Positions 33,842-42,542 of a DNA stretch of 64,000 nucleotides are shown here, one piece after another. Position numbers and translations under genes: made by a program. Under the pieces are notes generated by a model, which made no database searches, was not told the DNA's origin, and saw nothing but the letters and a program-made list of their open reading frames with translations. Numbering within the stretch: position 1 is the first letter of the stretch; each line of letters begins with the position of its first letter. Source of the DNA: Paenibacillus lycopersici (GTDB taxonomy: Bacteria; Bacillota; Bacilli; Paenibacillales; Paenibacillaceae); contig NZ_CP048209.1 of NCBI RefSeq assembly GCF_010119935.1, positions 5,187,501 to 5,251,500 on the forward strand. Direction: 5' to 3'.

Positions 33842-34477
33842 TCAATACAACCGATTGGTGTAGCCGTCTTCCAGCCGGGCAGCGATGGTTTCTGCCGTCA
33901 TGCCGGAGAGCTTGGCATGCTCCGATAGTATTTTCGAGGCAGATGGTACTGTTGCGGGTCATGAGCCCGGATTCCATAGCTTTGAACGCAGAAACGCTTT
34001 CGCGCAATGCAAGAAACATTCCGCTGCCTTAACAAGAATACCGACAATCGGAGGGCGGTCATTGACGGCCATCGGTCTCAGCAGCTTTTCGTCTTTCGTT
34101 ACAAACGCACGTCCGTTCACCCGGAGCGTTTCACCCAGGCCAGGAATGATAAATAAGAGTCCAATTTGTGGATTCGTAATGATGTTGCGTAATGAATCGA
34201 TCCTTTTGTTGCCTGGCCGTTCGGGAATGATTAAATGACGGTCATCCATCACGTGAACAAATCCAGGATGATCGCCTCTGGGCGAAGCGTCGCATCTACC
34301 GCTCGCGTCGGAGGTAGAAATAATAAGAAAAGGGGATTTTGCAATAAACGCACGGCAATGCGTATCCACGTTAGCAATGACTTTGTGTTGAACAAGGTCG
34401 CTGGAGTAACCAATCAGCGAGCGCAGCTCGGCTTCGCTGCCGATAATTTCACTCATTTCCAAATCATCTGCATGCAA
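33842..34477 (-). pseudogene. Pyridoxamine 5'-phosphate oxidase-like FMN protein, interrupted by TGA
   Basis: The open part (172 codons, TTG start at 34477 after AAGGTGAT) encodes a PNPOx-like split barrel: FIAKSPFLIISTSDASGRCDASPRGD and PGNKRIDSLRNIITNPQIGLLFIIPG, closing with CFLHCAKAFLRSKLW. A TGA at 33959-33961 stops it, but the same frame continues for 38 codons and encodes the expected family C terminus (KILSEHAKLSGMTAETIAARL ... NRLY). About three residues also seem missing at the break. So the gene is probably inactivated or makes a shortened protein. Confidence 0.7.
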
Positions 34478-34521
34478 TATAGATCACCTTCTCCTTGAAA
34501 TCTAATGGATCGCATCGCAAG

Positions 34522-34968
34522 CTACTTTTTAAATTGCCGATTAAATACCGATTCAGCGATTTCCAATAGTTCAAGCCTGAACCCGTCTCCTTCTATTCTC
34601 GTGATGAGTTGTCGAGCCGTTTCGAAATTCATCGTTACTCTCCCGGTAGTCTCGAAGCCTTCGGGCATGGGCTCATAATGCCTTACTCTTGCCATAACGA
34701 AAACCGTATACGTATCCGTCCTCTCCCAATACCAGGCAGCAATCGGAACTCGTACACATTCTAGAATTAGCCCCGCCTCTTCGATTGTCTCCCGGTTTAA
34801 TGCCGTATCGAGATCCTCATTCGCTTCAATTCTCCCGCCAACTGTCGTGAGCGCCTTCTCGTTCTTATCCCATGCCATGATAATGGAGCCATCCTCAGTG
34901 ATGGGTATGCTATGGATACCGGCAATTTTCTTATCCGTCGGATAAACACCATGCAGCGGACGCAGCAT
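34522..34968 (-). CDS. NUDIX hydrolase
   Basis: 148 residues. The NUDIX box GGRIEANEDLDTALNRETIEEAGL fits Gx5Ex7REUxEExGU exactly, giving the metal-binding Glu residues. It should cleave a nucleoside diphosphate linked to another group; the substrate is not predictable. The ATG at 34968 has GGAGGTG upstream. It lies in a run of small, independent minus-strand enzyme genes, several of which are damaged, but this one is intact. Confidence 0.9.
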   Translation of the reverse strand: MLRPLHGVYPTDKKIAGIHSIPITEDGSIIMAWDKNEKALTTVGGRIEANEDLDTALNRETIEEAGLILECVRVPIAAWYWERTDTYTVFVMARVRHYEPMPEGFETTGRVTMNFETARQLITRIEGDGFRLELLEIAESVFNRQFKK

Positions 34969-35007
34969 TTCGCACCTCCAATTTCGATTTCGTCATGCGT
35001 AAGCCGT

Positions 35008-35403
35008 TTATTCAACCGGAAATTCAATCTCGAAAAAGGGATATTCGGGCTGAGGGCAAGGGTCCCCCTTTAAGCCGAGCCTTTCATAAAATACAACCGC
35101 CTTAGGACTCGCCTGCCATTGCAGCCATCGCACGCCGCCAGCTTGTGACCAATCTCGGATGGATTCGAATAACTTGCGCCCTATACCTTTCATTCTCATA
35201 TTCTCATCGACAATTAAATCGTGAAAACGAGCCGTCTTGAATCCTGTCCTCAAGTGAGGACCATAATCTTGAACCCAGGCATAACCAACAAGCTTTGAAT
35301 GGAACAAGGCAATCGCTATATGATGGTCGTTTGCCTCAATGAGCTGAGAGACCCTATTGAAAAAAGCATATTCCTCGTCCGACCGGGATAAAGAAACTCC
35401 CAT
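35008..35403 (-). CDS. GNAT family N-acetyltransferase, probably missing its start
   Basis: 131 residues. The GNAT core is clear: ARFHDLIVDENMRMKGIGRKLFESIRDWSQ (motif A, acetyl-CoA loop MKGIGRKL) and VVFYERLGLKG (motif B). The listed ATG has no ribosome binding site. In another frame, an ATG at 35459 with TTAAGGAG encodes MLVESLVVCRAQQQHLAILWEF, which looks like the lost first 20 residues. A single-base shift between the two would break the gene. So this may be a frameshifted pseudogene spanning 35008-35459. Confidence 0.6.
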   Translation of the reverse strand: MGVSLSRSDEEYAFFNRVSQLIEANDHHIAIALFHSKLVGYAWVQDYGPHLRTGFKTARFHDLIVDENMRMKGIGRKLFESIRDWSQAGGVRWLQWQASPKAVVFYERLGLKGDPCPQPEYPFFEIEFPVE

Positions 35404-35466
35404 AGTATAGCGAGATGCTGCTGCTGAGCTCTACAAACCACCAAGCTTTCCACTAACATTCACTCC

Positions 35467-36036
35467 TTAATTCAGAGTAACGATTTCAGGGTGCCTTTCA
35501 ATCAATAGTTCCAAGAGTAAGAGATGCGGGAAAGGTTCCAGCAATAAATCCGGCGGTAGTTCTTCCTTCATAACCGCTTTTCCGCCTGATTCCAGATATT
35601 GACCGAGTGTCATTCGACGGGAATTTATTTTCCGGATATTGCCGGGGCTAAGGATTAAGATCCCCTTCGTTTCCATAGCGGGGACAGGAGCTTCATCGGC
35701 GCTTGCTAAGAAAACAGGGGTAATGAGTTGGCTATCCGGACGCTTCGCAACTAGGATCGGTGCATGATCTTCCTCCATCCATCCGCCAGGTACTAAATCC
35801 GGATCGTCGGAAGCCTCGTACCAATAGGTAACAGGCGGCGTTACCGGTTTAATTGCAAGAGAGGATTCCTCAGATACCTCTCTCATCGCACACTGCCAAC
35901 CCGTTTCTCCATCCTCTCGATGGCCGCCCAGCCGCACGACTCCCAAAGTAGTTCCGGACTTGGTCGGCCCTACCTGGAACAGAAAATAGCCGTCAATATT
36001 CACATAAGCGCCTGCAGTAATGATCTTCAACCTCAA
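35467..36036 (-). CDS. NUDIX hydrolase, long form
   Basis: 189 residues from a TTG start with GGAGG at proper spacing. The NUDIX box GGHREDGETGWQCAMREVSEESSL has all catalytic Glu/Arg residues. The C-terminal 80 residues are a Leu/Pro-rich extension not seen in small NUDIX enzymes. It immediately precedes the GNAT gene. The substrate is unknown. Confidence 0.85.
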   Translation of the reverse strand: MRLKIITAGAYVNIDGYFLFQVGPTKSGTTLGVVRLGGHREDGETGWQCAMREVSEESSLAIKPVTPPVTYWYEASDDPDLVPGGWMEEDHAPILVAKRPDSQLITPVFLASADEAPVPAMETKGILILSPGNIRKINSRRMTLGQYLESGGKAVMKEELPPDLLLEPFPHLLLLELLIERHPEIVTLN

Positions 36037-36113
36037 ATGAACCTCCGCTCCGTTTGTTCCTGGACTGCTTTATAAATCGTTAGAATTGCGCTCAGCGGTT
36101 TTTCTACTGTCAT
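36033..36113 (-). CDS. Possible 26-codon leader ORF overlapping the NUDIX start
   Basis: MTVEKPLSAILTIYKAVQEQ and six further residues. The ATG follows GAGGAT, and the stop TGA overlaps the TTG start of the NUDIX gene by two bases, a layout that would couple the two. It could equally be the stub of a broken gene. Confidence 0.25.
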   Translation of the reverse strand: MTVEKPLSAILTIYKAVQEQTERRFI

Positions 36114-36150
36114 GCTATCCTCGTAAACCTTCAACTATCTCGGCCCAGCA

Positions 36151-36408
36151 CTATAATAGGTTCGTTGCAACTTCTTCCCAACTATTCACCCTTGCAAGCT
36201 CGGTTTCTGCCTTCTTATTGTAGGGATTTGTGAATAATAGCCCATGACCTTTAAATGGTTTGATATTCCTTACGCTATCATCAATTAGATAATCAGCATG
36301 TATTAAACTTTTATTACCGCAAAAGTAGTTATATAAGATGTCCCCCGCAATCGGATTAGCGCGAAGATGTTCTGCGAGGGTTTCGGTCGTAATGTTCTGA
36401 TGATATTC
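36151..36408 (-). pseudogene. Remnant of a 5'(3')-deoxyribonucleotidase gene
   Basis: The open frame has no proper start. Its last 65 codons match the C-terminal half of the NT5C-type HAD nucleotidases: YFCGNKSLIHADYLIDDSVR, then IKPFKGHGLLFTNPYN and WEEVATNLL. The intact paralogue at 48646-49170 has FCGDKSIIHADYLIDDHARH and FKGKGILFTAPHN. The N-terminal half with the catalytic DxDxV is absent. Lower GC and loose codon use fit decay. Confidence 0.75.
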
Positions 36409-36708
36409 TCATCGCCTCTCAGCAATCCAAAAAAGCGCTGCCCGAGCTGCAAAACTTAACAATCCATCCCAATCCCTCGTAATCGCTTCCATATAAAGGT
36501 ATTCGATGATGTCATAAAGCAATCCTGCTCGCTAGCCGCTTTACATCTCATCTATTCATTGGAGTAAAGCTGTTCCAGTCGGAGCAGCTTTTTGCTATGA
36601 TTAGGCAGAGTTCAGTACACATGTAGGAAATAACGGTACGTTAGGTGAAGAGTTATTATAGTTAACTGGTCCTATACGAACCTAATAGAAAGTGAAGGTA
36701 GACTCGCT
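36409..36708. other. Intergenic region with decayed coding sequence and one hairpin
   Basis: A minus-strand fragment reads LLYDIIEYLYMEAITRDW and then WDGLLSFAARAALFWIAERR before a stop at 36409-36411. It has protein-like character but no start and no recognised family. At about 36565-36593 AAGCTGTTCC pairs with GGAGCAGCTT followed by TTT on the plus strand, a terminator with no gene ahead of it. Nothing else was recognised. Confidence 0.4.
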
Positions 36709-37620
36709 ATGGATGAACGGAAGAAAGCTTACGAGCTGCTCGGCCTGCCTGAAGGCGCGTCGAAAGAAGAAGTCGAGAATCGGTATTTCCTATTGATCCG
36801 CCGCGAGCGTGCAAGCCGTCAACGCGTTGAAGCGGAACAGATAGACGAGCAGCCCTTTAATCCGGAAGAGATCAACAAGGCGTACAAAACGATTTTGGAA
36901 TATGACGAGAAGAAGACGATGGCGCGGTACGACGCCGCCACTTACGGTAAATTCAAGGGGATGGCGGGCTTCGCCCAGAAGGTAGACCATTTCTTCAACT
37001 ATTATAAATTGCATATGTTCGTCGTCATTGGGCTGATTCTCGCTATCACTTTCGCCACTATGGGATTCATCGATCACCGCCATAAAGCGGCTGAGCTGGC
37101 CAAGCTTCCGCCGATCGATGTAAGCGTCTCCTTCTTCGGCGATTTTACGAGCATGGACGGCAACAAACTCGATATTGACTTAAAGCCGACGGAAGCGGAT
37201 ATCTTGTCGAACTTCCCGCAGTGGAAGCGGGTCCAGGTCTTCTTCACCTACTTGAATATGGAAATGGATAAACAGGGGGACTCCGAGTTTCTTCAGCGGA
37301 GCACGATCGATTTGGCGATGAACCAGCCGGACGTTTATATTTTTGATAAAGCAAGCTTCGCCAGGCTGGCCTCGGTAGGCGCCCTGCTTCCGCTCGACGG
37401 CGCTAATGCCTCTAAGCTGGGGCCGGGTCTCAAGCCGGAGCTGGAGCTGAAATCGAAGACGGTAGAAGACCCCGAGGAACATGTCTACGGCGTCGACATC
37501 TCCGCCAGCCCGCTCCTTGAGGGACTTCCCCTCGTCGGCAATGCGTACATTGCGGGGATCAGCGCCTTCCCCGACCGGCTGGATAACGCGTTTATGTTCG
37601 TTAAAAAATATTTGGACTAA
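36709..37620 (+). CDS. Membrane protein with degenerate J-domain
   Basis: 303 residues. The first 70 resemble a DnaJ domain (KAYELLGLPEGASKEEVENRYFLLIRRERA ... NKAYKTILEYDEKK) but lack the HPD tripeptide, so DnaK stimulation is unlikely. One TM helix spans about 104-125 (MFVVIGLILAITFATMGFI). The outer 175 residues (DVSVSFFGDFTSMDGNKL..., VYIFDKASFARLASVGALLPLDG) look like a solute-binding-protein fragment. It would sit in the membrane with the J-like part inside. The function is unknown. GAAGG lies upstream of the ATG. Confidence 0.82.
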   Translation: MDERKKAYELLGLPEGASKEEVENRYFLLIRRERASRQRVEAEQIDEQPFNPEEINKAYKTILEYDEKKTMARYDAATYGKFKGMAGFAQKVDHFFNYYKLHMFVVIGLILAITFATMGFIDHRHKAAELAKLPPIDVSVSFFGDFTSMDGNKLDIDLKPTEADILSNFPQWKRVQVFFTYLNMEMDKQGDSEFLQRSTIDLAMNQPDVYIFDKASFARLASVGALLPLDGANASKLGPGLKPELELKSKTVEDPEEHVYGVDISASPLLEGLPLVGNAYIAGISAFPDRLDNAFMFVKKYLD

Positions 37621-37638
37621 CGGGGAACACAAGTGGTC

Positions 37639-37673
37639 AGCGCAGCCGTATGCTTGCTATACGCGGCTGCGCT
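37639..37673 (+). terminator. Hairpin after the J-domain-like gene
   Basis: GCGCAGCC pairs with GGCTGCGC around a partly paired loop, followed by TTCTTCG. A modest T tail. Confidence 0.55.
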
Positions 37674-37754
37674 TCTTCGCGTGAAGCCGAACGCGTTGGG
37701 GCTGCACGATGCGTTCTTGCACTTCGCATATGGTGCGGCCTTCTCGTCGTCGGA

Positions 37755-38321
37755 TCAGCAGCCTTGTTCCTTCCGCTCCTCGATTGCTTGAAAATAATCT
37801 TCGTTTGAGCCAGTTAGTTTTCCAACCAGATAGGGTGCAAGGGCACACATGACTACATCGGGAATGCTCTCCCCGTTAATAGCTTCAATTTCAATGATAT
37901 CACCCAAGCCTTCAACTTGATCCAGATGAATGTATAGATTATGGAACGTTAAACGGGTTCTGATTTTTGAAATACATACATAGGGGACCCCCGAGCGTTG
38001 CAGCGCTTCGACTAGAGTACGATCAGCAGGACGTATGAATTCGAACGTAATATCGCTTCCTTCGGAGTGCCGGTCATAGAGATAAATACCGAAAGGCTCC
38101 CCATTCACAAGTCGAAATTTTATTCTTCTGGTATCTTCTCCGGACAGCTGACTCGGCAATCGAAAGAGATAATCCGTCTGGTGAACGCCCGACAACTGAA
38201 GAACGGCACCTAGCCCCATCAGCATCCTTTCGATTTCATCCAGCCGCTTGCACAGCCCTTTATAGGCTCTGTTCAACTTCACGATTCCGTCGTGTTTTTC
38301 GAAAGAAATTCGTTCATCCAT
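37755..38321 (-). CDS. CYTH-like domain protein
   Basis: About 188 residues. The strand pattern and segments such as HQTDYLFRLP, RRIKFRLVNGEPFGIYLYDR and IRTRLTFHNLYIHLDQVEGLGDIIEIEA fit the CYTH superfamily (class IV adenylyl cyclase, thiamine triphosphatase, triphosphate tunnel enzymes). The usual N-terminal E-x-E-x-K motif is not evident (ISFEKHDG), so activity is doubtful. The start is the ATG at 38321 with GGAAGGA upstream. It follows a VOC gene after 32 bases, possibly an operon. Confidence 0.7.
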   Translation of the reverse strand: MDERISFEKHDGIVKLNRAYKGLCKRLDEIERMLMGLGAVLQLSGVHQTDYLFRLPSQLSGEDTRRIKFRLVNGEPFGIYLYDRHSEGSDITFEFIRPADRTLVEALQRSGVPYVCISKIRTRLTFHNLYIHLDQVEGLGDIIEIEAINGESIPDVVMCALAPYLVGKLTGSNEDYFQAIEERKEQGC

Positions 38322-38353
38322 GAGCAGATCCTTCCGGAATACGTTTATCCCAA

Positions 38354-38761
38354 TCAAGCATGTTCTGCTGCAGGCTTATCTTTATCATCAGACGGATTAA
38401 ATTGCAGGACTCCCCACAGATTGCCTTCCGTATCATAGAATTTGAGCACCCATGCGAATCCGCCGTCTTCATACAGTTGAATCGGCGTACCCAAGCGGGT
38501 CAAGTTGCTATAGAGCTCGTGGATCCGGGTCGTACGGAACAATAACACAGGGAAATCCGTTCCATTCACAGTAAACTGCGCATACGTCAAATCGTCGTTC
38601 GTCTGCCATAGCATAAGGAGCGGACCGTCCGGCAAGGCAAGGAATGCAATACGGTCTCCGTCGCGGCTGCTTAATCGAAACCCCAGCTGTTCGGTATACC
38701 ACGAGATTGCCCGATCCATTTGCTTCACGGGAATTTGAACATGCTCAAGTGATGTAAGCAT
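38354..38761 (-). CDS. VOC family protein (glyoxalase-like)
   Basis: 135 residues with a single VOC module: LEHVQIPVKQMDRAISWYTEQLGFRL (first metal-site His in EHVQI) and the C-terminal AWVLKFYDTEGNLWGVLQF with a Glu-type ligand position. It may be a lyase, isomerase or drug-binding protein. GGAGGTG precedes the ATG. It sits between an SDR and the CYTH-like gene. Confidence 0.88.
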   Translation of the reverse strand: MLTSLEHVQIPVKQMDRAISWYTEQLGFRLSSRDGDRIAFLALPDGPLLMLWQTNDDLTYAQFTVNGTDFPVLLFRTTRIHELYSNLTRLGTPIQLYEDGGFAWVLKFYDTEGNLWGVLQFNPSDDKDKPAAEHA

Positions 38762-38787
38762 AAATTTTCACCTCCGCAAATTCTCTA

Positions 38788-39486
38788 TTACCACCCTTTT
38801 ACAACTTTTCCGTGCTCGAATCGTTCGAATAAGAAGGTTAATATTCGATCCGCTGCATAACCCGTACCGGCTAACTTGATTTTATCCGCATGTTCATCGG
38901 TTATTACCGACTCTTCGTACATCCGCGTATCCGTCGCCCCGGGCCTAACGCCCATTATTTTAACGTCGCTTTGCTCTACCGCGATTGATTTTACAAAAGT
39001 TTCGAGCCCGGCTTTCGAAGTAGAGTAACAGCTTAACATCGGTTTCAGATTAAAGGACAAGCCGGAAGAAATATTCATGACGCGCTTGTCGGCCTTGAAC
39101 GGAGCCGTATGCTTCATGAAGCTCGACGTTAAGACCATCGGCGCAAGTAAGTTAATGTTCATATGAGCGATGATCTCATTGGGATCGCTGCGGCTAATAA
39201 TATCGACCGGTTGAACCACTGCCGCATTATTAATCAAATAAATAGACTCTGCGACTGCACCATCAATTTGCCGGATCATGCGTTTCATTAAATCGTCGAG
39301 CTCGCTAACATGCATCAGATCGGCAGCAAAGTAATCCATCGGTATATTCTTGGATGCTGCAAGCGAAAGCAAATCATGATTTATCTCTCTTGAAATGCAA
39401 AATAAATGGTGGCCTGTTGACATAAGCTTCTCGGATAACGCTCTTCCAATGCCTCGTGACGCGCCGGTTACTATGATATATTTCAC
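38788..39486 (-). CDS. Short-chain dehydrogenase/reductase (YueD-like)
   Basis: 232 residues. Cofactor motif TGASRGIG, structural NNAAV, and catalytic Ser (MNISSG), Tyr and Lys (YSTSKAG) are present. The PGATDTRMYEE motif and length fit the YueD / (S)-benzoin-forming benzil reductase subgroup, which is related to sepiapterin reductase. It reduces carbonyls with NADPH; the native substrate is unknown. GTG start with GGAGGGGG upstream. Confidence 0.9.
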   Translation of the reverse strand: MKYIIVTGASRGIGRALSEKLMSTGHHLFCISREINHDLLSLAASKNIPMDYFAADLMHVSELDDLMKRMIRQIDGAVAESIYLINNAAVVQPVDIISRSDPNEIIAHMNINLLAPMVLTSSFMKHTAPFKADKRVMNISSGLSFNLKPMLSCYSTSKAGLETFVKSIAVEQSDVKIMGVRPGATDTRMYEESVITDEHADKIKLAGTGYAADRILTFLFERFEHGKVVKGW

Positions 39487-39597
39487 CTAACCCCCTCCAC
39501 TCTCTTCATGATAGAACAAATGTTCCCATTTGTAAATAATTCCAATATAGTTTTTTGGAATTATTTAAGCAAGCCATACTGCTGTCCGATACACGCA

Positions 39598-39645
39598 AAG
39601 AGCCTGCGGAAAGCCTTGCATACACAAGGTTTCTCGCAGACTCTT
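39598..39645 (-). terminator. Terminator of the iron-siderophore binding protein gene
   Basis: AAGAGTCTGCG pairs with CGCAGGCTCTT, with an inner CCTTG / CAAGG stem. It sits about 50 bases past the 39693 stop. The T run is short. Confidence 0.65.
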
Positions 39646-39692
39646 CGGTTAGTAATGCATGTTATTCCATCCTGTTCCGGGAGCTCGGCGAC

Positions 39693-40778
39693 TTATTTCG
39701 TTCCGGTCAACGCCTGAACGACATCGTCGATTTTCAGGCCGTCGGCGATCGGGCCGTTCAGCGCCCAATGACGGGCGGATACCTTATACGCCTGCCCCTT
39801 CTCAACAGCGGGAATCTTCTTCCATACGTTCAGTTTCTCGACTTCGGACGAAGCGGCGACATCCTTCTGGAAATCCGTTTCGGCCGCCATCGAGGCTCCG
39901 TAATCCATGAACAAGTAATCGGCGGTCAAATCCGGGAGCTTCTCCAGCGAGAGCATCGTTCCTCCCCAATCGTCCGTGGTGTTTTTCTTGAATTCCAGCA
40001 CCTTTGGATCCGGCGACAGCCCCAGATCGTTGTAAAGCGCGGACGTCCAAGCATATTCCGGAAAATCCAGTTCCACTTGCTTCGTTCCGGGACGAATGAA
40101 AGCTACGGTTTTGTCTTCTCCGATGGCTTGTACGATAGCAGCCTTCGCCTGCTTCACTTTGTCCTGGTAAGCCTGAAGCACGGCTTGGGCTTGCTCCTCC
40201 TTTCCCAGCGCTTTGCCGATTTCGACGATCCCCGTCTGCCAATTATCCCGGACAAAGGCGATCGTAGGGGCAATCTTGCTAAGCTCCTCGTATCCATTCT
40301 CGTCGGTCATGTACGTGTTCATGATGATCAGATCCGGTTTGGCCGCCAGGATCGCCTCGAAATTAATATCGAAGGAGCTGTTGATCGGAATGTTCTTTTC
40401 TTTGATTTGCGCGTCCAGATAGTAACCATCCGTGCTGAAAGCCTGAACGAGAGGCACGTCGAGCGATAACAGCATGTCCTCCATTCCGATCGAGACGATG
40501 CGCGCCGGGGCGGCCGGAACCGTCGTTTCCCCGTAATCGTGCTTGATCTTCACCGGCACCGGAGCCGGTTCTTTCTCGGTATCGGCGGGCGCCGGCTGAG
40601 CAGCTTGTTCGGCATCGGGAGCAGAAGTCCCCGAAGAGGCGTTATCGCCTCCGTTCTTTGTACATCCGCCAAGCACGAGCGCAAGCGCCAGCACGGCTAT
40701 GAGAAGCAAGGCGGCATTCATCCGATGCTGCCGCGGACCTTTCTTGGAATACCTGTCATTTAAGCTTTGACGATGCAT
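39693..40778 (-). CDS. Iron-siderophore ABC transporter binding lipoprotein
   Basis: 361 residues. Lipobox LGGC (Cys39) after an unusually long basic N terminus, an Ala/Pro/Glu-rich linker of about 40 residues, then the class III periplasmic-binding fold: HDYGETTVPAAPARIVSIGMEDMLLSLDVPLV, AAKPDLIIMNTYM and DYLFMDYG. It should bind a ferric siderophore outside the cell. No permease or ATPase lies next to it. The promoter region holds a perfect Fur box, so it is expected to be expressed when iron is low. ATG after AGGAGG. Confidence 0.92.
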   Translation of the reverse strand: MHRQSLNDRYSKKGPRQHRMNAALLLIAVLALALVLGGCTKNGGDNASSGTSAPDAEQAAQPAPADTEKEPAPVPVKIKHDYGETTVPAAPARIVSIGMEDMLLSLDVPLVQAFSTDGYYLDAQIKEKNIPINSSFDINFEAILAAKPDLIIMNTYMTDENGYEELSKIAPTIAFVRDNWQTGIVEIGKALGKEEQAQAVLQAYQDKVKQAKAAIVQAIGEDKTVAFIRPGTKQVELDFPEYAWTSALYNDLGLSPDPKVLEFKKNTTDDWGGTMLSLEKLPDLTADYLFMDYGASMAAETDFQKDVAASSEVEKLNVWKKIPAVEKGQAYKVSARHWALNGPIADGLKIDDVVQALTGTK

Positions 40779-40796
40779 AACTGCGCCTCCTGATAT

Positions 40797-40811
40797 TGAT
40801 AATCATTATCA
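40797..40811. promoter_or_regulatory. Fur box ahead of the siderophore-binding protein gene
   Basis: TGATAATCATTATCA is an exact 7-1-7 inverted repeat matching the Bacillus Fur consensus TGATAATNATTATCA, 19 bases before the start codon. Confidence 0.92.
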
Positions 40812-40882
40812 CCGAAATCAAGTATAGCGGAGTTATGCCGATCTGTATATCCACGATTGTGGGGAAATGTTCTTGAACCGCC

Positions 40883-42499
40883 TCACAAAAATAGATGGGC
40901 GGCGCCGTCGAGCAGACGCTCCTGATAAAACGCGGAATGTTCGATCCACGGATGGACCCAGGCCGAGTGCCCCCGCAGCGAATGAACGGCTTGCTCCCGC
41001 ACCTGCTTCAGCCCGCGCCAGTTCTTATCGGCCTGCAGCTTCTCCCAGAACGCTTGGGAACGTACATCTCCGTTCACGCTGACGACGAAACGGCCGGCGT
41101 CGCATTCGGACAATCGTTCCAGCTCGATCGGCTTGTACCAGTCGACCCCTTCCGCCAGCGCGGCCGGCGCCAGTCCAAGATCGTCGTACAGCACCGACAT
41201 CGCCTTGCATCCCCAGATTTGCAGTTCGTCCCCGGCAACCTTGAGCACAAGCACCTTGTCGTCCCGTACGAATCTCGAAATTCGCTCCCGAACGGATGCC
41301 GCTTTCCATTCATAACGTTCCAGCCACATCTCCGCGTCCTCCGCCATACCGAGAAAATCGCCCACCATGCGCAGATGACTCCGCCAATCCGTCTTCATCC
41401 AGGGGAGCAGCAGAACGGGCGCGATCTCGCCGAGCCTGTCCGCTTCCTCGCGCGAGATCGTGCTGTCCAGCCCTATGATGCAGTCGGGACGCGCCCGCCT
41501 CAGCGCGCTGCGGTTGAACTCGTAATCATGACCAAGAGGCACCGTCACGTCTCCTCCGTATTTGCGGCTGAACTCGTCGGTCCAGTAATGGTCGATCGGG
41601 GCCGCATGCGGAATGACGTTCAGCGGCAGCAGCTGCCCGAACACAGGCCAGCTGTAGGCCGCGACTTTGCGGCGCCGGTTACGAAGATAGACGGCCGGCG
41701 TGATTTCGACTTCCTTCTTGAAGACCGTCCGGAAATAAGCTTCGCTCCGGAATCCGACCCGGCCGGCGATCTCCGCGATCGGCAGGCTGCTTTCCAGCAT
41801 AAGCCGTTTTGCCTGAAGAAGCCTTACTTCCGTTATATATTCGATGATGCTTTTGCCGTAACGCTCCTTGAAGCTGCGCATCAGGTGATACCGATTGACG
41901 CCCGACAGCTCCGCCAGCTCTTCGATGGAGAGCTCCTCGCCGTAGCGGCGATCGATAGCTTCTTTGACGAGATCGGGCGCGTCCGCGTCGGGACGTTCCC
42001 GTTTCTCGGCAATCCCTGCAAGCAATTCGTGGAATACCGCCTGAGCGCGCATCCGTTCGGCAGTATCGAACCGCTCCCAGTACCGATGCATCGTCTCTCC
42101 CATGCGGACGGCGGAAGCCAGTCGATACTCCCGGGTTCCGGATTCGCATCCCGCCTTCCCGTTCGGGTCTGTCTCTGCCGTCCTTCTATCCCAATAGCCC
42201 CGTTCATAATCGACTATATACATGGTTTGTTCCGCTTTCGAAGGTCCGCCCGTCTCGATCCATTGCCCCGGAATGCAGACGACGACCGATCCGGGTACGA
42301 CGGCGATCCGCACGCCGTCTACGACAACCCGGCATGTATCGTCGGCACATACGATAAGCCGGTGCCGCTCGATACGTTCTCGCTCGAATTTCCACTCATC
42401 CCCGTCGAAGACGACCTTCTCGATTCGTAGCAGCTTAAACCAAAGGCTGTCCAAGAGGTTCTCGCCAATACGGTTCATCTCATTCTGATTGTCGGACAC
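40883..42499 (-). CDS. AraC regulator fused to a siderophore-binding domain (Btr-like)
   Basis: About 538 residues in three parts: an N-terminal cupin-like region (to about 140), an AraC double HTH (LSIEELAELSGVNRYHLMRSFKERYGKSIIEYI ... SLPIAEIAGRVGFRSEAYFRTVFKKEV, about 190-280), and a C-terminal class III binding domain (DYEFNRSALRRARPDCIIGLDSTIS onward). B. subtilis Btr has this build: it binds bacillibactin and activates its uptake genes. Here the likely target is the adjacent binding-protein gene. I chose the GTG at 42499 after GAGGGGGG; a TTG two codons earlier and an ATG inside are alternatives. It has its own Fur box. Confidence 0.9.
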   Translation of the reverse strand: MSDNQNEMNRIGENLLDSLWFKLLRIEKVVFDGDEWKFERERIERHRLIVCADDTCRVVVDGVRIAVVPGSVVVCIPGQWIETGGPSKAEQTMYIVDYERGYWDRRTAETDPNGKAGCESGTREYRLASAVRMGETMHRYWERFDTAERMRAQAVFHELLAGIAEKRERPDADAPDLVKEAIDRRYGEELSIEELAELSGVNRYHLMRSFKERYGKSIIEYITEVRLLQAKRLMLESSLPIAEIAGRVGFRSEAYFRTVFKKEVEITPAVYLRNRRRKVAAYSWPVFGQLLPLNVIPHAAPIDHYWTDEFSRKYGGDVTVPLGHDYEFNRSALRRARPDCIIGLDSTISREEADRLGEIAPVLLLPWMKTDWRSHLRMVGDFLGMAEDAEMWLERYEWKAASVRERISRFVRDDKVLVLKVAGDELQIWGCKAMSVLYDDLGLAPAALAEGVDWYKPIELERLSECDAGRFVVSVNGDVRSQAFWEKLQADKNWRGLKQVREQAVHSLRGHSAWVHPWIEHSAFYQERLLDGAAHLFL

Positions 42500-42542
42500 G
42501 TGCAATGCCCCCCTCTTTCTTACACGACTAGCTTATCGTAAT

